From NCBI RefSeq assembly GCF_007994135.1, contig NZ_VLKF01000001.1, positions 3,162,001-3,226,000 on the forward strand: a DNA stretch of 64,000 nt, written 5' to 3'. The translations under genes were made by a program, and so were the position numbers. Source of the DNA: Modestobacter roseus. Lineage in GTDB: Bacteria; Actinomycetota; Actinomycetes; Mycobacteriales; Geodermatophilaceae. The notes beneath the pieces are model-generated. The model was not told where the DNA came from, made no database searches, and was given only the letters and a program-made list of their open reading frames with translations. Below are positions 42,455 through 51,491 of the stretch, in pieces; position 1 is the first letter of the stretch, and each line of letters begins with the position of its first letter.

Positions 42455-43481
42455 GAGGCGCCTCCGGCGAGGCCGTCGCCGGCGTCGGCTGCGGGAAGAG
42501 CCGGCGCAGCACGTCCGACAGCGTGATCACACCACGGACGGCGCCACCGTCGGTGACCACCGCGAGGTGGTTGCGGGTCTCCCGCATCGCCTTGAGCGCG
42601 GCGTGCACGGTGGTGGCGGCCTCCAGGGCGAACACCGGTCGCGCGAACTCCGCCGCGGCGGTGTCCGCCGGCGCGACGAGCATGTCGCGGACGTGCACCA
42701 CCCCGGTGAGGCGGGTCCGCTCGCCCAGGAGGATGCGCAGGTGCCCGGTCCGCCGGGTGGCCTCGCGGACGGCGGCCACGGTGGCGTCGGCCGGCACCGA
42801 CACCAGCGGCGCCTCGGCGGTGACCAGGTCGCGGACGGTCATCCGTTCCAGCTCCAGCGCGCCGGAGATCTGCGCGGAGAAGCTGGTGTCGAGCGCACCG
42901 ACGTTGGCCGAGTGCTCGACGAGGTGGCGCAACGCGGCCGGGCTGTGGCCCACGGCGAGCTCGTCGGTCGGCTCGACGCCCACCCGCCGGACCAGCCAGT
43001 TGGCCGCGGCGTTCAGCGCGCGCAGGAGGGGACGGAACACCGCCATGAAGGCCCGCATCGGCGCGGCCAGCAGGGTGGCCGAGCGCTCGGGGTGGGCGAT
43101 CGCCCACGACTTGGGCGCCATCTCCCCGACCACCAGGTGGATGAAGGTGACGATGACCAGGGCGAGGACGAACCCGACGACGTCGGCGGCGACCTCCGGG
43201 AGCCCCCAGGTCTCGAACAGCGGGGTGAGCCAGTGGTGCACGGCGGGCTTGCTGATCGCACCGAGGGCCAGGGTGGCCGCGGTGATGCCGAGCTGCGAAC
43301 CGGCCAGCAGGAGGGTCAGCTCGGAGGAGTTGCGCAGCGCGGCCCGCGCCGAGCGGCTGGACGGCGCGGCCTCCTCCAGGCGGTGCCGCTTGGCGGCCAG
43401 CGCGGCGAACTCCACCGCCACGAAGAACGCGGACAGGGCGACGATGGCGACGGTCACGGCGACGACGGCCCACGCGCTCAT
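42444..43481 (-). CDS. CNNM/HlyC-CorC family membrane protein with CBS pair
   Basis: 345 residues. A CNNM (DUF21) domain of three to four helices (FFVAVEFAALAAKRHRLEE, LAGSQLGITAATLALG, VVGEMAPKSWAIAHPE) precedes two CBS domains. The C-terminal CorC_HlyC transporter-associated domain found in the partner gene is missing here. Such proteins take part in Mg2+/Co2+ handling. ATG at 43481 overlaps the upstream paralogue (ATGA), so the pair likely forms a complex. Confidence 0.9.
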   Translation of the reverse strand: MSAWAVVAVTVAIVALSAFFVAVEFAALAAKRHRLEEAAPSSRSARAALRNSSELTLLLAGSQLGITAATLALGAISKPAVHHWLTPLFETWGLPEVAADVVGFVLALVIVTFIHLVVGEMAPKSWAIAHPERSATLLAAPMRAFMAVFRPLLRALNAAANWLVRRVGVEPTDELAVGHSPAALRHLVEHSANVGALDTSFSAQISGALELERMTVRDLVTAEAPLVSVPADATVAAVREATRRTGHLRILLGERTRLTGVVHVRDMLVAPADTAAAEFARPVFALEAATTVHAALKAMRETRNHLAVVTDGGAVRGVITLSDVLRRLFPQPTPATASPEAPLRR

Positions 43482-44881
43482 CGGGTGCTCTCCTCGGTGG
43501 TGCCGGCGACCGGGGCGGTGGCGGCGGTGCGGTCGGGCAGTTCCAGGCGGACCCGGGAGGGCACGTGCCGGGCGACGGCGAGCACTTGGACGTGCAACAG
43601 CCTCGTCTCCGGCTCGTCGGCCAGCACCAGGTCGCCCGGGTCCGGCGGCAGCTCGACGGTCAGCGTGGCGCCCGGTTCGGGCAGGCTGCCCGCCTCGGCG
43701 ATGACCAGGCCGGCGATCGTCTCGTAGTGGCCGCGCGGCAGTTCGACGCCGAGGGAGCGCTCGACCTCGTCGACGTGCACGTCACCGGCCATCTCCCACA
43801 CGCCATCACCCTCGACCGGGACGTACTCGGGGGCGACGTCGGCGTCGTGCTCGTCGGTGATCTCCCCGACCAGCTCCTCGGCGAGGTCCTCGAGGGTGAC
43901 GATGCCGGCGAAGCCGCCGTACTCGTCGATGACGCAGGCCAGCTGGTTGCCGGAGTCGGCGAGCTGGCGCAACGCGTCGGGCAGCGGGGTGAAGGTGGAG
44001 ACCACCAGGCACTCGCGGGAGATGGCGGTCACCGGGGCGGTGTCCGCCGCCGGCGTGGTCAGCAGGTCGGCCAGGTGCACGACGCCGACGACGTCACCGG
44101 TCTCGTGGTCGAGCACCGGGTAGCGGGAGTGCCCGGAGCTCATCAGCTCGCGGACGTCGCCGAGGGTGTCGGTCACCGAGACGCTGCCGACCTGCGGGCG
44201 CGGGATCATCGCGTGCTCGACGGTGCGGTCGGGGAAGTCGAGGATGCGGTCGACGAGCATCGACAGCTCGGGATCGAGGTCACCGCTCTCCCGCGACTCC
44301 TCGACGATGTGCTCCAGGTCGCGGACGGTCGCCGCGTGCTCGACGTCGTGCACCGGCTCGATCTTCAGGGCTCGCAGCAGCAGGTTGGACGCCTGGTCGA
44401 AGACCCAGATCAGCCAGCCGAAGACCGCGAGGTAGACGGTGGTGGAGGCGCTCAGCCAGCGGGCGACCGGTTCCGGCCGCGCGATGGCGAGGTTCTTCGG
44501 GAACAGCTCGCCGAACAGCATCTGGACAACGGTGGAGAACAGCAGCGCGAGCACCGCGCCGACCCCGACGCCGACGGCGGTGGGGATCCCGACGCCGCCC
44601 AGCAGGGTGCCGAGGGACTGCCCGATCAGCGGTTCGGCGACGTAGCCGACCAGCAGCCCGGTGACGGTGATGCCCAGCTGCGCACCGGAGAGCATGAACG
44701 AGGTGCGACGGGTGACGCCCAGCGCGCGCTGGGCGGCGGCGTCACCGGCCTCGGCGCGGGCGCCCAGGGTGGCCCGGTCGACCGCCATGTAGGCGAACTC
44801 CTGGGCCACGAAGTACCCGGTGACCACGGTGATCCCCAGGACCACCAGGACGCCGAGCAGCAGAGAGAAGACCTCGGTCAC
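43478..44881 (-). CDS. CNNM/HlyC-CorC family protein (full-length)
   Basis: 467 residues, GTG at 44881. It has a CNNM transmembrane domain (FVAQEFAYMAVDRATL, LSGAQLGITVTGLLVGY, LFGELFPKNLAIARPE), two CBS domains (TVEHAMIPRPQVGSVSV; AVTAISRE region with CVIDEYGGFAGIVTLEDL), and a C-terminal CorC_HlyC domain (WEMAGDVHVDEVERSLGVEL). Probably a divalent-cation transporter or its regulator. First gene of the pair. Confidence 0.92.
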   Translation of the reverse strand: MTEVFSLLLGVLVVLGITVVTGYFVAQEFAYMAVDRATLGARAEAGDAAAQRALGVTRRTSFMLSGAQLGITVTGLLVGYVAEPLIGQSLGTLLGGVGIPTAVGVGVGAVLALLFSTVVQMLFGELFPKNLAIARPEPVARWLSASTTVYLAVFGWLIWVFDQASNLLLRALKIEPVHDVEHAATVRDLEHIVEESRESGDLDPELSMLVDRILDFPDRTVEHAMIPRPQVGSVSVTDTLGDVRELMSSGHSRYPVLDHETGDVVGVVHLADLLTTPAADTAPVTAISRECLVVSTFTPLPDALRQLADSGNQLACVIDEYGGFAGIVTLEDLAEELVGEITDEHDADVAPEYVPVEGDGVWEMAGDVHVDEVERSLGVELPRGHYETIAGLVIAEAGSLPEPGATLTVELPPDPGDLVLADEPETRLLHVQVLAVARHVPSRVRLELPDRTAATAPVAGTTEESTR

Positions 44882-45080
44882 CGGCCACGCACCTCCTCAG
44901 CACTGGAGGGGGTCGTGGCCTGGGGACTGTGATACGGGCTCATGGTTCTCTTCTGCGCGGGGGCGGTCGGTCACGACGGTCAACGCGGCGCCGTCGCTCA
45001 TCGTTCCGAGATCCCCCGACCGGGTGGGTGTGGTCGTCAGCGGCTCACGGGCATCGGGTCGACGACGCAGGTCGGCGCGG

Positions 45081-45153
45081 TGGGCCCCGTGGGGATCGAA
45101 CCCACAACCCGCGGATTAAAAGTCCGCTGCTCTGCCAGTTGAGCTAGAGGCCC
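45081..45153 (-). tRNA. tRNA-Lys (anticodon TTT)
   Basis: A 73-base cloverleaf: acceptor GGGCCTC/GGGGCCC, D-arm TAGCTCAACTGGCAGAGCA, anticodon loop CTTTTAA, T-arm GGGTTCGATCCC, discriminator A. The CCA end is not encoded. Confidence 0.97.
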
Positions 45154-45207
45154 GGGACGCGGAACGAGTCCCGGCACGAGGATAGGGACACCCGCGGTCG
45201 GCCAGCG

Positions 45208-45663
45208 TCAGTGCCGCCCCGGGTGCCACCTGGCCGCGAGCACCAGCATCGCGATGAAAGTGCCGACGGCGACGAGGCCGAGCGCGGCGGACGCCGTCCG
45301 GAGCCAGCCCAGGTCATCGGCCAGCCCGGGCCACCCGGCGAAGACGGCGTTCGGCACCAGCGCCGTGCCGTAGGCCCCCAGCACCACCGAGGACAGCCGC
45401 CGGGCCCGGACGGCGGGGGCGTCGTCCGCCACCTCCGGGTCGTACCAGGCGCGGCGGAGGAAGCCGAGACCGAGCAGCCCGCAGGCGAAGGCACCGATCC
45501 CGAGCAGCACCCACAGCGAGTCCTCTCGCACGGCACCCGCCAGCAGGGCCGTGACGAAACCCGCGAGGCAGGCGACTGCCGTCCCGCAGAGCACCAGCCC
45601 GGTGCGTCGCCACGCCACCAGGGTCGGCAGACCGACCGGCTCCGGCGCCTGCCCGTCGGTCAC
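45208..45663 (-). CDS. Small membrane protein, function unknown
   Basis: 151 residues from GTG at 45663, overlapping the upstream stop (GTGA). Four hydrophobic segments (LVLCGTAVACLAGFVTALLAG, SLWVLLGIGAFACGLLGLGFL, VVLGAYGTALVPNAVFAGW, ALGLVAVGTFIAMLVLAA). It forms a two-gene unit with 45660-46175. No known family. Confidence 0.7.
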   Translation of the reverse strand: MTDGQAPEPVGLPTLVAWRRTGLVLCGTAVACLAGFVTALLAGAVREDSLWVLLGIGAFACGLLGLGFLRRAWYDPEVADDAPAVRARRLSSVVLGAYGTALVPNAVFAGWPGLADDLGWLRTASAALGLVAVGTFIAMLVLAARWHPGRH

Positions 45664-46175
45664 CGGGAGGCTCCACGCAGCAGGGCCGCTCGCCGCTCGA
45701 GGTGCCGCGGGATCAGCACCACGGAGGTCGACGTCCCCAGGCAGACGACGACGGCGATCCACCACCACGGGGACTGCGCGACGGCGAGGAAGGTGGCCAC
45801 CAGTGGCAGGACCGCCGCCGACACCAGCGCACGGCCCCGGCTCGCGGACAGCAGCGCCAGCCGGTGCTCGACGATCCGCAGGGCATCCCCCCGCACGTCG
45901 TCGTCCTCGGGCACCGGGCCACGCCGCGCTGCGCGCTCGGCCCGCGCCTCGTCCGGCGACGACTCACCGGCGGGCAGCGACTCACGCGTCTGCTGCCACG
46001 TCAGGTACCCGACCACCGGGCCGCAGATCGCCGCGGCGCCGACGCCGGTGACCAGGGTGCCGACGGCGCCGAAGTCCCTCAGCCCCCAGAAGATCCCGAC
46101 GAAGAACGGCGCGAGCAGCAGTGTCATCAGGGCGGAGACCTGCCACAACGAGGCGCGAAGCAACCAGGCGTTCAC
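45660..46175 (-). CDS. Membrane protein, function unknown
   Basis: 171 residues from GTG at 46175, chosen for GAGAGG eight bases upstream. Four membrane helices arranged in two pairs (ALMTLLLAPFFVGIFWGL, LVTGVGAAAICGPVVGYL; ALVSAAVLPLVATFLAV, WWWIAVVVCLGTSTSVVLI) around a charged cytoplasmic loop (SSPDEARAERAARRGPVPEDDD). First gene of the pair. No family recognised. Confidence 0.7.
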   Translation of the reverse strand: MNAWLLRASLWQVSALMTLLLAPFFVGIFWGLRDFGAVGTLVTGVGAAAICGPVVGYLTWQQTRESLPAGESSPDEARAERAARRGPVPEDDDVRGDALRIVEHRLALLSASRGRALVSAAVLPLVATFLAVAQSPWWWIAVVVCLGTSTSVVLIPRHLERRAALLRGASR

Positions 46176-46254
46176 CCCGGCATCCTCTCCGTACCCGGCA
46201 CCTCCCAACGCCGGCCGTCACCCGCTCAGGTGACACGGCCCAACGCGCCCTGCG

Positions 46255-46356
46255 TCAGAAGACCGCGACGAACAGCAGGACGAGCAGCGCGGTCACCACG
46301 AGGCTGACCAGCAGCGAGCCCAGGCCGCCGAGCCGGTTGGAGAAGAAGAGGAACAT
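46255..46356 (-). CDS. 33-residue membrane miniprotein
   Basis: ATG at 46356. The peptide MFLFFSNRLGGLGSLLVS is followed by a hydrophobic helix (VTALLVLLFVAVF). I recall similar very short proteins with an N-terminal FFSNRLG/CLGS motif in many actinobacteria. No good ribosome-binding site, so start and expression are uncertain. Function unknown. Confidence 0.55.
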   Translation of the reverse strand: MFLFFSNRLGGLGSLLVSLVVTALLVLLFVAVF

Positions 46357-46382
46357 CCACGGCCGGTGCCCACCGGCGCTGG

Positions 46383-47201
46383 TCAGCACACCCGGCCCAG
46401 CAGCTCCTGCAGCTGTCTGCGCTGGCCATCGTCGAGCGGCAGGTCCACCGCGACCTCCTCGGCGGCGCCGATCTGCACCCGCAGCGGGAAGACGAACGGC
46501 TGCTTGGTCTCGGCCAGCACGTGCGGCTCGCAGCTCGCCGACCGCACGGTCACCGGCAGCCGGAGCTCCTCGTCACCGGCCGCGAGCACCTCCGGCAGCT
46601 CGCGGCCGGGCACCGGCTCGAGGACGACGCTGCGCTGCAGCGCCAGCACCCGGACCGGTCCGTCCGCGGCCCGGCGGCGCACGACCACCTCGCCACCGAG
46701 GGTCACCCCCGTGCCGCTGAACCCCTCGACGGTGACGCCGACGGCCGCTAGCGCCGCCGCGACCGCGCACTCCTCCGCGTGCACCCGGGCCAGGTCGTCG
46801 CCGGCCAGCGGCACCCGCAGGTCCTCCACGGCGCCGTCCGGCCGGACGACGGTCAGCCGCGCCGCCGCGGGCTCGACGTCCGCGTCGCACGCGACCTCCC
46901 CGTACTGCACCGGCAGGGCGAACGTCCGCCCCGGCGGGAACTCGGTGCGCACCTCATGGGGCGCCACCGCCCGGAAGCCGGGTGAGTCCAGCGCGACCGA
47001 GGTGACGGTGAACGCCGCCGTCCCGGTGTCGGTGATCCGCAGGTGCACCTGCCCACCGACGGCCTCGTCGGTGCGCAGCCGCACCGCCTCGGCCGCGATC
47101 CCCGCCACGGGCGGCACCGTCGGCTCCGTGACCGGGACGGGCGGCGGCGGCGCCGCGCAGGCGGCCAGCGCCAGCAGCCCCACGACCACGCCCCGCCGCA
47201 C
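46383..47201 (-). CDS. Lipoprotein of unknown function
   Basis: 272 residues, GTG at 47201. Signal VRRGVVVGLLALAAC gives lipidated Cys15, then a Pro-rich linker. The mature protein is beta-rich with paired Ig-like halves (HLRITDTGTAAFTVTSVALDSPGF, LPVTVRSASCEPHVLAE) and several Cys. TACGCT followed by six bases precedes the GTG, so the transcript is probably leaderless. Domain family not recognised. Confidence 0.78.
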   Translation of the reverse strand: MRRGVVVGLLALAACAAPPPPVPVTEPTVPPVAGIAAEAVRLRTDEAVGGQVHLRITDTGTAAFTVTSVALDSPGFRAVAPHEVRTEFPPGRTFALPVQYGEVACDADVEPAAARLTVVRPDGAVEDLRVPLAGDDLARVHAEECAVAAALAAVGVTVEGFSGTGVTLGGEVVVRRRAADGPVRVLALQRSVVLEPVPGRELPEVLAAGDEELRLPVTVRSASCEPHVLAETKQPFVFPLRVQIGAAEEVAVDLPLDDGQRRQLQELLGRVC

Positions 47202-47300
47202 GCGGGCAGCGTAGGGCGGGATAGCCCGGGCGGCGGGCGATCCCGGCGCGCGTGGCACATCCCACCCGTCACTCCTGCCCCAGCCGTGAGACCTTGGGGA

Positions 47301-48836
47301 GTGCCCGAACTCGCCACCGAGCAGCTCGCGCCGGACTTCTTCGACGTCCGACGGCAGTCAGCGGTCTCCGCCGACACCGTCCGGCGCGAGGTGGCCGAGC
47401 CGGACTCGCCCGTCCTGGTCGACTTCGACCACACGCTCGTCGCCACCAACAGCACCGAGCTGTTCATCGCACACTGCCGGCCCTCCCTCGTGGTCGCCGT
47501 CATCGACCTGCTGGTGCGGGGGCGCCTGCCGTGGGGGCTGTTCCCCGGGCGCAGCGGCTACCGCTTCCGGGACTACCTCTGCGTCGTCCTGATCGTCGTC
47601 CTGACGCCCTGGAACCTGCTGCGGTGGCGCCGGGACGCACCCGCGCTCTTCGCGCAGCACCGCGCGAGCGAGATCTCCGGCCTGCTCACCGACGTCGACC
47701 GGTCCCGGCTGACGATCATCTCCTTCGGCATGTCCTTCGTGATCCGGGCGCTGCTGCGGGGGAGCGAGTACGAGTCCGCCGCGCTGCTGGCGACGCCGCT
47801 GCTGCCCGCGCCGTCCCGCTTCGCCGGGGGCAAGACGAGGACGGCGGTCGGGGCCGTCGGCGAGCACGAGGTCGCCCGGGCGGTCTTCCTCACCGACTCG
47901 CTCGACGACGCCGACCTGCTCGGGGCATCCCGGACGGGTCTCCTGATCCCGCGACAGGGCGAGCCCCTGTCGGCCCGCGAGCGGCTCTACGTCCCGCTGC
48001 GCTACACCGTCCGGGTCAAGTCCTCGCCGTGGTACACGTTCGACCGGCTGATCCTGGTGGACGCCCTGGTCGTCGCCATCGCCGTCGCCTACGACCTGGA
48101 GAGCCTGCTCCACTTCGTGCTGATCGTGCCGTTGCTGCTGCTGTCGGTGATGTCGGTCTACGAGATCGGCTACGTCGAGAACGACATGCACGCCGCGAGG
48201 TCCGAGGCGCGTCCGGTCCTCAGCCCACTCGTCTCACGGTTCCGGGACTACCCGATCCGGCTCGGCCCATGGATCTGGGCCACGGCCTTCGCCGCCGCCG
48301 GCCTGGCCGTGGCCGTCCTGCTCGACGAGCTGAGCAACGAGGAGCTCCTCGCCACCGGGGTCGCCTGGGCGCTCCTGCTGCTCGCGGTCCGAGGGGTGTT
48401 CTACGTCTACAACCGGATGCGGACCGAGACGCGGATCTTCGCCTACCCGGTGCTTCAGGGGCTGCGGTTCGGCGGCGTCTTCCTGGTCTTCGTCCCCAGC
48501 GTCCTCGGCGTGGTCCTGGTGCTGAGCCAGCTCACGGCGATGTGGGCCACCTACGTGGTCTACCGGCTGGGCGGCCGCAAGGAGGCCCTGAACCGCGATC
48601 TGTTCGGCACCGTGGCGTTCCTGATCGGCGCAGGCCTGCTGGGCATGACCGAGGTCCTGCACGGCGGGGTCCTCGCCGAGCCCCCCGGCCGCGAGTCGGC
48701 GACCGAGCTCTGCCTGGTCAGCGCCCTGCTGTGGTCGCTGGCCCGCCTCGGCAAGGCGCCGGTGTTGCGCCGCGTCAAGGGCGCACTCGCCTCGCGCCCG
48801 GGCCGGGACCGGACGGCTGCTGCGGTCGCGAGCTGA
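47301..48836 (+). CDS. HAD-like phosphatase fused to a polytopic membrane domain
   Basis: 511 residues. Residues about 38-215 carry HAD motifs: VDFDHTLVATN (motif I), TIISFGMSF (motif II position) and FLTDSLDDADLL (motif IV). Residues about 240-490 contain some eight membrane helices. The loop YVENDMHAARSEARPVLSP is reminiscent of the UbiA NDxxD...RP loop but lacks most of its Asp residues. HAD-UbiA-type fusions are known; here the prenyltransferase part looks degenerate, so enzyme function is uncertain. GTG at 47301. Confidence 0.75.
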   Translation: MPELATEQLAPDFFDVRRQSAVSADTVRREVAEPDSPVLVDFDHTLVATNSTELFIAHCRPSLVVAVIDLLVRGRLPWGLFPGRSGYRFRDYLCVVLIVVLTPWNLLRWRRDAPALFAQHRASEISGLLTDVDRSRLTIISFGMSFVIRALLRGSEYESAALLATPLLPAPSRFAGGKTRTAVGAVGEHEVARAVFLTDSLDDADLLGASRTGLLIPRQGEPLSARERLYVPLRYTVRVKSSPWYTFDRLILVDALVVAIAVAYDLESLLHFVLIVPLLLLSVMSVYEIGYVENDMHAARSEARPVLSPLVSRFRDYPIRLGPWIWATAFAAAGLAVAVLLDELSNEELLATGVAWALLLLAVRGVFYVYNRMRTETRIFAYPVLQGLRFGGVFLVFVPSVLGVVLVLSQLTAMWATYVVYRLGGRKEALNRDLFGTVAFLIGAGLLGMTEVLHGGVLAEPPGRESATELCLVSALLWSLARLGKAPVLRRVKGALASRPGRDRTAAAVAS

Positions 48837-48872
48837 TCGTCGGCGCTCGCACAGCGGGCCGACGACCAGCTC
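48830..48872 (+). terminator. Terminator overlapping the HAD-fusion stop codon
   Basis: GAGCTGATCGTCGGC pairs with GCCGACGACCAGCTC (one mismatch). The left arm includes the TGA at 48834-48836. It also faces the convergent Rieske gene. Confidence 0.7.
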
Positions 48873-48896
48873 CCGGGCGGGGTCAGCCCCGCGGGA

Positions 48897-49784
48897 TCAC
48901 TTCGGCTCGTGCCGCTGCGGCAGCCGGGCGAAGGCGCGCCCGGCCTCGTAGCGGACCTCCATCTTCTCCTGGGCGACGGCGGCCGGTCCCCGCCGCGGCT
49001 GCCCGTTCTCCAGATCGAACGCCGAGCCGTGCCACGGGCAGACCAGGCAGGCCCTGCCCCGGACGTCCTCGACCTCCCCGTCGGCCAGTGGCCCGCCGAC
49101 GTGCGAGCAGGCGCCGATGAAGGCGTCGACCCGGGGGCCGCGCCGCACGGCGGCGACGGCGATCGGGGTGCCCTGCCCCTCCCCGGTGCGCAGGGTGGGC
49201 CGCCCCTCCGGCAGGTCGTCCAGGGGACCGAGGTCGATCCAGTCGGTGGTCATCTGCCGGGCCATCGGCACCGCGTGGTTCATGCCGGAGGCCTGCGCGT
49301 ACGACATGTGCCCGCCGATCGCCGCCGAACCGGTGACCAGGCCCAGCCCGCCGTAGGCCAGCGCCCGGCCGAGGCCGCCACGCCCCTTGGCCCGGGCGAC
49401 CATGGACCCGACGTACAGGCCGAGGGCGGCCACGTTCGTCGCAGCGTGCACCGCACCGAGCCGGGTGACGTCCTTGTCCTGCTCGGACCAGTCGGCCGCT
49501 CCGGCCATCGCGGCCGGGAGGCTGGCCGCGACCCCGGTGCCGATCAGCACGGTCGCGGCCGGCCGCGCCGGCGGCAGCAGGTCGAGGATGCCGGCCGACG
49601 CCCAGGTGCCCACGGGCACCATCGCCAGCACCGGGTGCAGGGGGTGCCCCAGCCACCTGCCGTGCAGCAGGTCCTTGAACGCCTGTGGTCGCAGCAGCCC
49701 GCTGACCGCCGTGCGGGCGGCTTCCAGCTGCTCGTCGAACTTCGACACCTCGGACAGGCGGTCCAGCACACCCAGCAGGCTCAT
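48897..49784 (-). CDS. Rieske 2Fe-2S protein with DUF2231 membrane domain
   Basis: 295 residues, ATG at 49784 after GGAGGG. The N-terminal DUF2231 domain has several helices and the GHPLHPVLAMVPVGTW motif. The C-terminal Rieske domain binds its cluster with CSHVGGPL and CPWHGSAFDL (C-x-H...C-x2-H). The fusion is widespread in actinobacteria; a role in electron transfer at the membrane is inferred. The VanZ gene lies ten bases upstream. Confidence 0.92.
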   Translation of the reverse strand: MSLLGVLDRLSEVSKFDEQLEAARTAVSGLLRPQAFKDLLHGRWLGHPLHPVLAMVPVGTWASAGILDLLPPARPAATVLIGTGVAASLPAAMAGAADWSEQDKDVTRLGAVHAATNVAALGLYVGSMVARAKGRGGLGRALAYGGLGLVTGSAAIGGHMSYAQASGMNHAVPMARQMTTDWIDLGPLDDLPEGRPTLRTGEGQGTPIAVAAVRRGPRVDAFIGACSHVGGPLADGEVEDVRGRACLVCPWHGSAFDLENGQPRRGPAAVAQEKMEVRYEAGRAFARLPQRHEPK

Positions 49785-49794
49785 GCGCCCTCCC

Positions 49795-50235
49795 CTACCC
49801 GGCGGAGCCCGCCGGAACCCGGGAGCCGGGGAGAGCCGCGCGGAGACCGATGACCAGCAGCCCGGCCACCACCGCACCCGCCGCGTTGAGGCCGGCGTCG
49901 ACCGGGGAGACGACCCGGCCCAGCGGCAGCTGCCACTGCAGCAGCTCGATCGCCGCACCCGCGGCGGCCGCGGCCGCCACCAGCCGGCCCGGTGACCGCA
50001 GCGCCGGCCAGCGGAGCACCGCGAGCACCGCCGCGGGCACCAGCAGCAGCAGGTTGCCCACCAGCTGCAGCGCGACCGCGGGGTCCCCCGGGGCGGTGGC
50101 GTACCACCGCAGCTCGGCCACCGGGTCCGCCCACGCGGTGACCCCCGCGGCCGCCGGGGTCAGGGTCACCAGCGCGACCAGCACCAGCACGCCGGCCAGG
50201 GCCAGCTCCAGCCCCCGGCGCGAGGTCGCCGTCAC
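49795..50235 (-). CDS. VanZ family protein
   Basis: 146 residues, GTG at 50235 overlapping the upstream stop (GTGA). Four membrane segments with the VanZ core: LQLVGNLLLLVPAAVLAVL, AIELLQWQLPLGRVVSPVDAGLNAAGAVVAG. Family function is poorly defined (named after teicoplanin resistance). Likely in an operon with the Rieske gene downstream. Confidence 0.88.
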   Translation of the reverse strand: MTATSRRGLELALAGVLVLVALVTLTPAAAGVTAWADPVAELRWYATAPGDPAVALQLVGNLLLLVPAAVLAVLRWPALRSPGRLVAAAAAAGAAIELLQWQLPLGRVVSPVDAGLNAAGAVVAGLLVIGLRAALPGSRVPAGSAG

Positions 50236-50695
50236 CAGGGCGCCGTCCAGTCCGCCTGCTGCGCCACCAGCGCCACCGCGGCGGCACCGACGGCGTCGAC
50301 CTCCCCGGCCAGCGCGGGCAGCGCCTCCACCCCGGCCGTCGTCCGCAGCCGGACGGCCAGCCGGTCCGCGGCCTGCTGCAACCGGCGCGCCGCCGGGCCG
50401 TCGCCCTCCGGTGGCACCTCGACCGAGTAGCCCACCCCGAGCTCCCCGACGAGCCCGGGGAGGCGGGCGAGCAGCCGGGCGCTCGCGGCGGCGGTGCGCC
50501 ACGCGGCGCCGGACACCAGCTCCGGCCGGCACGTGCCGGTGGCCTCCGCCCAGCGCAGCAGGGTCACCACCTCCGCCCAGATGACGTCGGAGACGACCTG
50601 GTCGACGGCCCCGCCGGACGGCGACCGGTGGGCGCGGACCAGCCCCCGGCCCGCGCGGGGTCGAACAGCCAGTGACGACGCTCGGGATCGCGCAT
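50232..50695 (-). CDS. Hypothetical protein, apparently frameshifted near its start
   Basis: About 154 residues. The reading frame ending at 50232 (QVVSDVIWAEVVTLLRWAEATG, DRLAVRLRTTAGVEALPALAGEV) has no good start codon. A clean start, ATG at 50695 giving MRDPERRHWLFDPARAGG, lies in another frame. One extra G in the G5 run (minus strand) at 50643-50647 would join them. Helical, soluble, no known domain. Overlaps VanZ by four bases. Confidence 0.6.
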
Positions 50696-50883
50696 GGACC
50701 GACGCTTGCGTGGGCACCTGACGCCCAGCTGGGACCCACCTGGGAACAGGCTGTCGACGGGTCGGGGTGACCGACCTCACCGAAAGTTGTAGAACGCACC
50801 GGGAATTCACATGCGTCACACGGACTTCGAGCCCGAGCATGGGTCTCCCCCGGCCCCCGCACTGCTCCCGAGAGGACGCCCCC

Positions 50884-51414
50884 GTGACCTGCCCGTCCCT
50901 GCTGCGCCGCTCCACCATCAGCGGCGCCCGCGAGGGGCAGGTGCTGGTCGCGGCCGGCCGCCGTCGGGCGCGCACCGTGCTCCAGGCCACCGCCGTCCGG
51001 CTGCGCCAGGACGACGCGGTCGCCCAGTTCGCCCGCTTCGTCGTCGTCGGTGGCCTGTCCAGTGCGCTGTACGCCGCCGTCTTCGTGGGCCTGGGCGGGC
51101 TGGGCGACCAGACCGCGAACCTCTCCGGGGCGATCGCCTCGACGTTGCTCGCCAACGAGCTGCACCGGCGGCTCACCTTCCACGCCGGCGGTCGGGTCTC
51201 CTGGTTCACCGCGCAGTGGGAGGGCGGCGGGCTGGCCGGCATCGGCCTGGTCGCCACCTCGCTCACGCTCGCCGGGGTGCACGCCCTGGTCGGCGACATC
51301 GGCACCGGCCCGCAGCTGCTCCTGATCGCGGCCGTCACCGGGATGATCGGCCTGATCCGGTTCGTCGCCCTGCGCAGCTGGGTCTTCTCCGCCGCGGGCG
51401 AGCGGCAGGAGTAG
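50884..51414 (+). CDS. GtrA-like membrane protein
   Basis: 176 residues, GTG at 50884 (AGAGGAC upstream; ATG at 50839 is an alternative). Four membrane helices: FARFVVVGGLSSALYAAVFVGL, ANLSGAIASTLLANELHRRLTF, GIGLVATSLTLAGVHALV and LLLIAAVTGMIGLIRFVALRSWVF. The last ends in the GtrA-typical RFxxLRxWVF. GtrA proteins help move lipid-linked sugars across the membrane. No glycosyltransferase is adjacent. Confidence 0.85.
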   Translation: MTCPSLLRRSTISGAREGQVLVAAGRRRARTVLQATAVRLRQDDAVAQFARFVVVGGLSSALYAAVFVGLGGLGDQTANLSGAIASTLLANELHRRLTFHAGGRVSWFTAQWEGGGLAGIGLVATSLTLAGVHALVGDIGTGPQLLLIAAVTGMIGLIRFVALRSWVFSAAGERQE

Positions 51415-51491
51415 CTCGCTCGGACCCGGGGTAGCCCCGGGCTGGCTGGTTGAGAACGCAACCAGTCCACCCGACTGCCGAGGAGTCCCCC

